The notes under the pieces were generated by a model. The model ran no database searches. It was given only the letters and a program-made list of their open reading frames with translations, and was not told where the DNA came from. From contig JASHYD010000516.1 of the NCBI GenBank assembly GCA_030043175.1, positions 1 through 6,155 on the forward strand: a stretch of 6,155 nucleotides of DNA. The letters run 5' to 3'. Source of the stretch: Xanthobacteraceae bacterium. GTDB taxonomy: Bacteria; Pseudomonadota; Alphaproteobacteria; Rhizobiales; Xanthobacteraceae. Of this stretch, positions 1 through 5,147 are shown piece by piece. The translations under genes and the position numbers were made by a program. Numbering within the stretch: the first letter of the stretch is position 1; every line of letters begins with the position of its first letter.

Positions 1-1020
1 CTGTCGCTGCGTCTGCAGAATTACGGCTTGCCGCCGGAAAACTTCAGGCTATCGGTCGAAGGCGCGCCGGCCGGATGGACGGCAACGCTGCTGGGCGGCG
101 GGCAGCCGGTGGGCGCCGCCATGCCAGCCACCGATCAGAGCGTGAGCCTGCAGCTTCGCCTCGACGTGCCGGCGGATGCGGCGACAGCCTCCAAGACTCT
201 GACCGTGAAGGCCGACGGGCAGGGCAACAATGTGAGTCTGCCGATCACCGTCAATCTCGCCAAGGAATTGCCGGCGAAACTGACGCTGACGCCTCAGCTG
301 CCGGCGCTGCGCGGTACGCCCAAATCAAGCTTTGACTACACGGTCAGCGTCAAGAACGACTCCGGGCGCAATCTCACCGTCAGCCTCGCCGCAATGGCCC
401 CGCCCAATTTCGACACATCGTTTACCGAGTCCTACGGAACCCAGGAGCTGTCGTCGGTGCCGATCGATGCCGGAGCGTCCAAGGACGTAAAGCTCAAGGT
501 CCGGCCTCCGTCCTCGGTTGACGCCGGCACTTTTCCGGTCGAAATGACCGCGACTTCAGGCGACACTACGGCCAAGACGCAGCTTAGCCTCGAAGTGGTC
601 GGCCAGCCGCGGCTCACGATCAGCGGCAGGGATGGACGGGTATCAGTCCCCGATGCCGTCGCCGGCCAGGAGAGATCAGTACCCCTCGTCATCGCGAATG
701 ACGGAACCGCGCCGGCCGACAATATCGAACTATCCGGCTCCGGCCAGAGCGGTTGGAAGATCGAATTCGATAAGAAGACAATCGACCGGATTGCACCGGG
801 TCAGATGGCCGAGGTCAGCGCGCTCATCACCCCGACCGACAAGGCGCTCGCCGGCGACTACATGACGACGGTCCGGGCGTCTTCGCGCGGCGAAACCGCG
901 TCAACAGATTTCCGTGTCACGGTCGGCACCTCGGCTGTGTGGGGCATGGTAGGGTTCGGCATCATCGCCGCCGCATTACTCGTGATGTTCGGCGCGGTTG
1001 CAAGGTTCGGCCGAAGATGA
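1..1020 (+). CDS. NEW3/Ig-like repeat periplasmic protein with C-terminal membrane anchor (5' partial)
   Basis: The frame is open from base 1 with no start codon in good context, so the gene begins upstream; the visible 339 codons are its C-terminal part. The sequence shows about three repeats of a beta-rich module (roughly visible residues 1-87, 88-193 and 194-308). Each has motifs such as GW near an aromatic strand and 'APGQ...AGDY' near the end of the module, as in NPCBM-associated NEW3 domains (COG1470). A hydrophobic helix at about residues 312-334 ends in Arg-rich RFGRR, which fits a single C-terminal anchor with the repeats in the periplasm. The stop overlaps the start of the downstream ABC ATPase by 4 bases (ATGA), so this is probably the accessory or substrate-facing part of that transporter, a position comparable to NosD beside NosFY. 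That role is inferred from context. The family call is fairly safe; the ligand is unknown. Confidence 0.8.
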   Translation: MSLRLQNYGLPPENFRLSVEGAPAGWTATLLGGGQPVGAAMPATDQSVSLQLRLDVPADAATASKTLTVKADGQGNNVSLPITVNLAKELPAKLTLTPQLPALRGTPKSSFDYTVSVKNDSGRNLTVSLAAMAPPNFDTSFTESYGTQELSSVPIDAGASKDVKLKVRPPSSVDAGTFPVEMTATSGDTTAKTQLSLEVVGQPRLTISGRDGRVSVPDAVAGQERSVPLVIANDGTAPADNIELSGSGQSGWKIEFDKKTIDRIAPGQMAEVSALITPTDKALAGDYMTTVRASSRGETASTDFRVTVGTSAVWGMVGFGIIAAALLVMFGAVARFGRR

Positions 1021-1985
1021 GCGACCCTGTCATCACAGCGCGCGGCCTGACCAAGCGCTATGGCGAGGCCGTCGTGGTCGACGCCCTCGACTTCGATATC
1101 TTGAAGGGTGAGACGTTCGGCCTCCTGGGGCCGAACGGCGCCGGCAAGACAACGACCATTCTGATGATGCTCGGCCTGACCGAGGTCTCGGCGGGTAAAG
1201 TGGTCGTCGCCGGTCACGATCCAGTACGCCGGCCATTGGAAGTCAAGCGCCGGGTCGGCTACCTGCCTGACTTGGTTGGCTTTTACGACCATATGACGGC
1301 AGCCGAGAACCTCGCCTACACGGCCCGGCTGATGGGACTTGGCCGCGATGTCCGCGAGGCGCGCATCGCCAACGCGCTCGCGCGCGTGCGGCTTAGCGAC
1401 GTTGCGCACAAGCGGGTGGCAACCTTCTCGCGCGGCATGCGCCAGCGGCTCGGCCTCGCCGAACTCATCATGAAGCGCGCCGAAATCGGCATTCTGGACG
1501 AGCCCACCTCGGGGCTCGATCCGCAATCGACTCACGAGTTCCTCGACATGATCGGCGAGCTCAAGCGCGAGGGGGTCACCATACTGATCACCTCCCACCT
1601 GCTCGATCAGGTGCAGCGGCTGTGCGACCGCGTGGCGTTGTTCAGCGGCGGCAAAATCCTGGTGATGGGGACGGTGCCGGAACTTGCACGCCAGGTTCTG
1701 GGCGCCGGCTTTGTGGTCGACGTCGAGGCTGCCGCAGCGCCCGGAAAGGAACTGGCGGTGCGGCTTGGCGCCATCCCGGGGGTTCTCAGCGTGCAGCAGA
1801 CCGCAGAGGCGACTTACCGCCTGACCGCCGATCACGACGTGCGGGCCGAGGCAGCGCGGGCGGTCGTCGCGGCGGATGGTGCACTGACACGGCTGTCGGT
1901 CGACAGTCCGAGCCTGGACGCGATCTACACCCGTTTCTTCGAGAAGCAAACCGCAACCGAAGGGGAGATTCGCGATGCAGCGTGA
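1017..1985 (+). CDS. ABC transporter ATP-binding protein, ABC-2/NosF-CcmA type
   Basis: This 322-residue cytoplasmic ATPase would power the adjacent permease. Visible motifs are Walker [10 protein letters not shown] (38-46), an ABC signature in the variant form FSRGM (137-141), Walker B ending ILDEP (159-163, with D161 and E162), D-loop SGLDP (165-169) and switch His194. The usual Q-loop glutamine is replaced by Asp85 in GYLPD, which is common in ABC-2 type ATPases. Residues after about 230 form a C-terminal extension ending in a '[12 protein letters not shown]' segment like that in NosF/CcmA-type proteins. The start at ATG 1017 is preferred over an in-frame upstream start at 939, because it gives the canonical [16 protein letters not shown] beginning, overlaps the preceding stop as ATGA, and has AAGG at 1002-1005. 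The extra 26 residues from the upstream start are Arg-rich and unlike the family. All catalytic residues are present, so it should be active; the substrate is unknown. Confidence 0.93.
   Translation: MSDPVITARGLTKRYGEAVVVDALDFDILKGETFGLLGPNGAGKTTTILMMLGLTEVSAGKVVVAGHDPVRRPLEVKRRVGYLPDLVGFYDHMTAAENLAYTARLMGLGRDVREARIANALARVRLSDVAHKRVATFSRGMRQRLGLAELIMKRAEIGILDEPTSGLDPQSTHEFLDMIGELKREGVTILITSHLLDQVQRLCDRVALFSGGKILVMGTVPELARQVLGAGFVVDVEAAAAPGKELAVRLGAIPGVLSVQQTAEATYRLTADHDVRAEAARAVVAADGALTRLSVDSPSLDAIYTRFFEKQTATEGEIRDAA
1961..1967 (+). promoter_or_regulatory. Ribosome binding site for the permease gene, inside the ATPase gene
   Basis: AGGGGAG lies 7 bases before ATG 1975, within the last codons of the ATPase gene. 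It fixes the permease start and the 11-base overlap between the two genes. Confidence 0.7.
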
Positions 1986-2940
1986 AGGCTCACCGTGGCA
2001 GGGCCTCGGTACGGTGCTGGTCAAGGAGCTTGCCGACCACTTCGACAGCCTCCGCATGCTCGGGCTCGCGCTCCTGACGGTGCTGGCCGCCGCAGTGCCT
2101 TTTTACCTCGCGGTCGTCGAGCTCAAAGCAACGACGTCCGAAGATCCGTTCCTGCTGCTCAAATTATTCAATCCTGGCGGTCAGACACTATCGGTCGTCG
2201 CCATACTGGGGTTCGTGATTCCCGTTGTGGCGATCAGCCTCGGGTTTGACGCCGTCAATGGCGAGCATAACCGGCGGACTTTGTCGCGCATCCTGGCGCA
2301 ACCGATCTACCGGGATGCGCTGCTGGCAGGAAAATTCCTGGCGGGGATCATCATCCTCGCGGTGAATTTGATGTGCCTGTGGCTCCTCGTTGCCGGTTTG
2401 GGGGTGGCTTTTCTTGGGGTTCCGCCAAGTGGCGACGAGTTTACACGCGCCCTCGTGTTCTATTTGATCGCGGTGGCGTATGCCGGCGCCTGGCTCGGCA
2501 TGGCGATGCTGTTTTCCGTGCTGTTCCGCTCGCCGGCAACCGCTGCGCTCCTCGCGCTCGGCGTCTGGCTGTTCATGACGTTCTTGTGGCCGATGATCGC
2601 GCCAGCCATCGCGTCGGCATTGATCCCTCCCGATCCCCGCTATACGCTGCTCGGTATCCTCGATCCGCAAACCGCGGCGTTGCAGCAAGGCCTGTCGCGG
2701 ATCTCGCCCTATCTCTTATTCGAGGAGGCGACGCGGACGATTCTGACGCCAACGACGCCGTCGCTCGGCCCGGTCCTGGATCAGATTCGCGCGCTGCGCG
2801 GCGAGGTGGTCGGCGCAGCGTTGCCGTTGCGCGAAAGCCTGGCGATGGTCTGGCCCCAGGCGGTCACTCTCATTGCCGGCGCGATCGTGCTGTTCGTGGC
2901 GACCTATGTGGTATTCCAGCGCCAGGAAGTGCGGGCGTAA
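1975..2940 (+). CDS. ABC-2 type transporter permease, NosY-like
   Basis: A 321-residue inner-membrane protein with six predicted hydrophobic helices at about 29-48, 73-93, 120-147, 158-182, 187-213 and 294-314. Between helices 2 and 3 it carries [20 protein letters not shown] (91-110) followed by a [14 protein letters not shown] stretch. This matches the conserved cytoplasmic coupling segment of the NosY/ABC-2 permease family, where 'NGE...GTL..LLSQP..R...L.GK' is typical. A long loop of about 80 residues between helices 5 and 6 is probably periplasmic and could contact the NEW3 protein encoded two genes upstream. The gene overlaps the ATPase gene by 11 bases, so a homodimeric permease with two ATPases is the likely core. 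Whether it exports a compound or works mechanically on an envelope protein, as some ABC-2 systems do, cannot be told from the sequence. It is the last gene of the operon. Confidence 0.9.
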   Translation: MQREGSPWQGLGTVLVKELADHFDSLRMLGLALLTVLAAAVPFYLAVVELKATTSEDPFLLLKLFNPGGQTLSVVAILGFVIPVVAISLGFDAVNGEHNRRTLSRILAQPIYRDALLAGKFLAGIIILAVNLMCLWLLVAGLGVAFLGVPPSGDEFTRALVFYLIAVAYAGAWLGMAMLFSVLFRSPATAALLALGVWLFMTFLWPMIAPAIASALIPPDPRYTLLGILDPQTAALQQGLSRISPYLLFEEATRTILTPTTPSLGPVLDQIRALRGEVVGAALPLRESLAMVWPQAVTLIAGAIVLFVATYVVFQRQEVRA

Positions 2941-2962
2941 GCTTGCCGGAATGCCGGGTCTC

Positions 2963-3009
2963 GCTTGATTTTTTCAAGCAGGGGTGACCTCGCGGCCGCC
3001 CCGTCACCC
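2963..3009 (+). terminator. Tandem inverted repeats after the ABC operon, possible terminator
   Basis: Two hairpins start 22 bases after the permease stop. The first is GCTTGA / TCAAGC (2963-2968 with 2974-2979) around a five-T loop. The second is GGGTGAC / GTCACCC (2982-2988 with 3003-3009) around a 14-base loop containing GCGGCCGC. Neither is followed by a T-run on the + strand, so this is not a textbook intrinsic terminator. It may act as an RNA 3'-end stabiliser or be a REP-like element. Confidence 0.3.
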
Positions 3010-3212
3010 GGCCGAACGCGGTGATGACCTGTCCTGTACGGACGTAATGTGCGGGCGGCTCTGCTTGCGGACGAGCACACGCGGCTCGCCTTACTCGGAT
3101 ACATTGGCCGTGGCTGGTGCCCTTCATTTGGCGCAGTGATCGAAACTTGGAAGAATTTCATTAGAAACGAATCGCGATTTTTCGATTGGAATATGTGATT
3201 AACCAATGAGGC
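3010..3212. other. Intergenic stretch without a recognisable gene
   Basis: Between the ABC operon hairpins and the small minus-strand gene I see no convincing coding region. Open frames exist on both strands, including a minus-strand frame from 3206 to 2904 that runs through the hairpins, but they have no family resemblance and no good ribosome site. Base composition shifts from GC-rich to AT-rich near 3125. A perfect 10-base palindrome AATCGCGATT lies at 3170-3179. Confidence 0.5.
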
Positions 3213-3485
3213 TCACTTTTTTGTCCTTATAACCCTTTTGTATTGTCTCGGTTTATCTGCTCTGTCGGCATGGTTGATTCCATCCCTGATGTATCCGATC
3301 AGTTTCTTAACTTCTTTGTGATCCGGTGCTCTCATATAACCTGCTGTTCCGTCACTTCTGGTAATGGGTAAATTCTCTCCGTCGCTTTTGGCCGTGGGGA
3401 ATTCCTCTTCTCGAGCGCCGGTCGTCGAGAGGAGTGATCCCAGCAGAGCCATTGATAGTAAAAATAGCAACGAATCGCGTTTCAT
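3213..3485 (-). CDS. Small putatively secreted protein of unknown function
   Basis: A 90-residue protein of no family I recognise. It starts MKRD followed by a strongly hydrophobic stretch (about 6-19) and then STTGA (20-24), which looks like a Sec signal peptide cleaved near residue 24. The mature part of about 66 residues is charged and contains two imperfect tandem decapeptides, FPTAKSDGEN (29-38) and LPITRSDGTA (39-48), then a Lys/Arg-rich C-terminus ending RTKK with no membrane segment. Codon use differs sharply from the neighbours: 7 of 9 Arg codons are AGA or AGG and 5 of 7 Gly codons are GGA, with TTA, CTA and ATA also present. This suggests recent acquisition or weak selection. ATG 3485 has no clear adjacent Shine-Dalgarno; a GAGGAA lies about 30 bases upstream. 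The signal peptide argues for a real gene. A chance open frame remains possible. Confidence 0.55.
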   Translation of the reverse strand: MKRDSLLFLLSMALLGSLLSTTGAREEEFPTAKSDGENLPITRSDGTAGYMRAPDHKEVKKLIGYIRDGINHADRADKPRQYKRVIRTKK

Positions 3486-3843
3486 GGCAGCTTAACCGTA
3501 AACGATGCGAAAAGTTCCTCGCCTTTTGGCTGCTCATTTCTGGTCCTCAAAGCTCTATCCAAGTCGTGTATAATATTTTGGATTAACCAAAATAAAGCTA
3601 ATCGATAATCATTTGGTGCGCGGCCGATGCGCAAAAGGCGAGGTCGAAGAACAAAAGCAGATATCAGGGCTATTCCAACGCGATCCCTTAACCGCATGAC
3701 CGAACTCGTGGAGGCGTGCGGAGGCGATGAACCGCAAACCGCTCAGCCGTCAAAAAGGCTCTGATCGTCGGTGAGGCCCTGCAACGGTGGCCTAGTGATA
3801 GATCGAGGTGAGCTGGGGGCGGCAGATTCCACACACACCAACT
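3486..3843. other. AT-rich intergenic region between two minus-strand genes
   Basis: No confident gene lies here. The part at 3541-3600 has only 20 G or C in 60 bases, against about two thirds in the neighbouring operons. It holds a 21-bp dyad at 3574-3594 (listed separately). It also has a 71-codon minus-strand frame (3697 to 3482) whose stop overlaps the start of the small secreted gene as ATGA. Just downstream of the DUF2188-like gene, in minus-strand direction, AGGCC (3774-3778) can pair with GGCCT (3789-3793). A run of five T on the minus strand follows about 20 bases later (near 3753-3757), giving at most a weak terminator. Confidence 0.5.
3569..3594. promoter_or_regulatory. Perfect 21-bp dyad adjoining a TATAAT box, possible operator/promoter
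   Basis: TATTTTGG (3574-3581) and CCAAAATA (3587-3594) form an exact 8-bp inverted repeat around ATTAA, the size and spacing of a dimeric regulator site. A perfect -10 consensus TATAAT (3569-3574) on the + strand abuts it, and the complementary strand reads TATTATACA. No good -35 is seen on either strand. The site lies about 85-110 bases before the start of the minus-strand secreted-protein gene, so control of that gene is the simplest reading. This is inference from position and symmetry. Confidence 0.35.
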
Positions 3844-4137
3844 TTAGAACATCGCCGGATTGCGGTCGGCGCCGTAATTCCAGGTCGTGAGCGCATGACC
3901 GGCCTCGTCGGTCATTCTTACGCAGGTGTTTTTGCCGAGCGCTCCGAGCTTTCGCGCCGCATCGATGGCAAACAACATCGCTTCGCGCGAATTCTTGTAG
4001 GGACCGTAGCGATCGCCGGCGTGTTCGATCAACCATGTGTCGTCGCTCGGACGGACGATGTATTCGACCCGGTCCAATGCCGCCGGGGGCGCTTTGGAAG
4101 GCGCCGGATCGTGATCACGGAATAGCGACATCATCAT
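3844..4137 (-). CDS. DUF2188-like small protein
   Basis: A 97-residue soluble protein with no signal peptide or membrane segment. After a variable, Pro-rich head (1-22) the core reads EYIVRP, DTWLIEH (34-39), YGPYKNSREAMLFAIDAARKL (44-64), a VRMTDEAGH stretch (73-81) and WNYGAD (86-91). This pattern of a short beta strand with Trp, an 'Ala-rich helix after a small loop' and a final strand ending in YG resembles the DUF2188 family, which is widespread in rhizobia and has no settled function. The start at 4137 is the first of three consecutive ATG codons and has AAGG six bases upstream. A longer in-frame start at 4239 would add 34 residues without family similarity and is less likely. It is transcribed divergently from the dehydrogenase operon, 311 bases away. 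The family call is moderate; the gene itself is likely real. Confidence 0.65.
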   Translation of the reverse strand: MMMSLFRDHDPAPSKAPPAALDRVEYIVRPSDDTWLIEHAGDRYGPYKNSREAMLFAIDAARKLGALGKNTCVRMTDEAGHALTTWNYGADRNPAMF

Positions 4138-4366
4138 CGGCGACCTTGGCTTGAGAAGCCGGGGAATCGCTACCGGCATTGCAAGGACGCGAGACGGCAA
4201 ATTGATAGCCGCACAGTAGCGAAAAGGCGAATTGATCACGGCCTAAATCGCTGTGGGCTTTCCCTTCTCGTGCCTCGTGCCGCTGCGGTGCCGCACCGGG
4301 TGCAACGACACCGTAACCAACACACGCAGACTCGGTTGCGTTCCGCGATTGCGGCTTGCAAGTTTG

Positions 4367-4399
4367 ACGCAGGCTCGAAGGTTTGAACCTTGCCTGCGT
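4367..4399 (+). promoter_or_regulatory. Long stem-loop in the leader of the dehydrogenase operon
   Basis: ACGCAGGC (4367-4374) pairs perfectly with GCCTGCGT (4392-4399). After a three-base bulge (TCG, 4375-4377), AAGGTT (4378-4383) pairs with AACCTT (4386-4391). This gives up to 14 base pairs in 33 bases, ending 49 bases before the ATG of the Tat-signal subunit gene. No T-run follows, so it is not an intrinsic terminator. It could be an operator dyad or a structured 5' leader. Confidence 0.45.
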
Positions 4400-4437
4400 G
4401 ACGCAACGGGTGCAGTCTGATCCGTGATAACCCTACA

Positions 4438-4445
4438 AGGGAGGA
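4438..4445 (+). promoter_or_regulatory. Strong ribosome binding site of the dehydrogenase operon
   Basis: AGGGAGGA ends three bases before ATG 4449, with its GGAGG core about four bases from it. This near-perfect anti-16S match fixes the start of the subunit-3 gene. Confidence 0.8.
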
Positions 4446-4448
4446 ATC

Positions 4449-5144
4449 ATGAGCGAGCACGACGAGAGCCGGCGCGCATTTATCGTCGGTGCGGTCGGGG
4501 CCGGAGCGGTTGCGAGCACGACGCTCGCGCAGGCGGCTTATGCCCGGGCTGCGAGGACCAGGGTCCGGACATCGAAGAGCCCCCAACCGGAGCCTTCTGA
4601 GCACGTGGCGGAAACCTTCGACGGCGGGCATGGCGTGTTCTTCAATGACGAGCAAGCCGCAACGGTTGCGGCGTTCTCCGAGCGGCTGATGCCGAGCGCG
4701 CCCGGCAAGCCCGGAGCAAATGACGCCAACGTCATCAACTACATCGATCTCGCGCTTGCCGGCGCCTATGCGGATCAGCAGGATTTGTATCGGCGTGGTC
4801 TCGCCCAACTCGATGCTTATTGCCGCAAAGCCTATGACCAGCTGTTTGTGAAACTTAGCGCGGCGCAGCAGGATGAAGTGATCGGCGCGCTGGAACAGGG
4901 CAAGGCGAGCGAGTTCGAATTCCCGATCGCGCAGGTGTTTTTTAACACGCTGCGCACCCATACCATGGAGGGTATGTTCGCCGACCCGGTTTACGGCGGC
5001 AATAAGGATTTTGCCGGCTGGAAGCTCGTCGGCTTTCCGGGGGCGCAGCTGTTCTACACGGCGGCCGATCTTGCGAACAATCAGGCTTTTACCCGCGCGC
5101 CCATCACCTCCCTGCAGGCCCGCGCCAGCACCAAGGGGGCATGA
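4449..5144 (+). CDS. Gluconate 2-dehydrogenase subunit 3 family protein with Tat signal
   Basis: A 231-residue small subunit of a periplasmic FAD-dependent sugar/polyol-type dehydrogenase. The N-terminus has a textbook twin-arginine motif SRRAFIV (7-13), a hydrophobic Ala/Gly/Val stretch (14-27) and a probable cleavage site around AQAAYA (27-32). The mature part shows family features: FFNDEQAATVAAFSERLMPS (64-83), NYIDLALAG (97-105), a central helical region with KLSAAQQDEVIGAL (135-148), and THTMEGMFADPVYGGNKDFAG (170-190) followed by GWKLVGFPG. Its known role in this family is to bind and help export the flavoprotein subunit; it is not catalytic itself. The large-subunit gene follows after 3 bases. 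The start is set by an excellent ribosome site. Membership of the family is near certain; the oxidised substrate is not determined. Confidence 0.93.
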   Translation: MSEHDESRRAFIVGAVGAGAVASTTLAQAAYARAARTRVRTSKSPQPEPSEHVAETFDGGHGVFFNDEQAATVAAFSERLMPSAPGKPGANDANVINYIDLALAGAYADQQDLYRRGLAQLDAYCRKAYDQLFVKLSAAQQDEVIGALEQGKASEFEFPIAQVFFNTLRTHTMEGMFADPVYGGNKDFAGWKLVGFPGAQLFYTAADLANNQAFTRAPITSLQARASTKGA

Positions 5145-5147
5145 ACC

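Larger units (their letters stand above)
4138..4448. other. Divergent intergenic region before the dehydrogenase operon
   Basis: This 311-base stretch must hold the promoters for the minus-strand DUF2188-like gene and the + strand dehydrogenase operon. It contains no convincing gene. A TTGACG box at 4364-4369 is close to the sigma-70 -35 consensus, but no acceptable -10 lies 16-18 bases after it. Symmetric elements are CGGTGC/GCACCG (4286-4298), the 8-bp palindrome CTTGCAAG (4355-4362) and the long stem-loop at 4367-4399. CGGGTGCA occurs twice (4297-4304 and 4407-4414), bracketing these elements. Confidence 0.5.

Noticed and set aside
939..1016. Upstream extension of the ATPase gene
   Set aside because: It would overlap the preceding gene by about 80 bases and add an Arg-rich head not seen in the family; ATG 1017 gives the usual N-terminus.
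858..2057. Minus-strand open frame of 399 codons opposite the ABC ATPase
   Set aside because: The + strand has a complete ATPase with every catalytic motif; the antisense product is low-complexity and unlike any family.
2188..2688. Minus-strand open frame of 166 codons opposite the permease
   Set aside because: Charged, Gln/His-rich translation typical of the antisense of membrane-protein codons; the permease on the + strand is well supported.
2904..3206. Minus-strand frame of 100 codons over the post-operon region
   Set aside because: It runs through the two hairpins and into the permease 3' end, has no clear ribosome site and shows no recognisable domain.
3010..3212. Possible transposase or insertion sequence remnant
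   Set aside because: No terminal inverted repeats, target duplication or transposase motif could be recognised; the open stretches on both strands are short and uninformative.
3743..4036. Minus-strand frame of 97 codons overlapping the DUF2188-like gene
   Set aside because: Arg-rich translation in another frame of a better supported gene.
4138..4239. N-terminal extension of the DUF2188-like gene
   Set aside because: The added 34 residues are unlike the family, while ATG 4137 has a ribosome site at the right distance.
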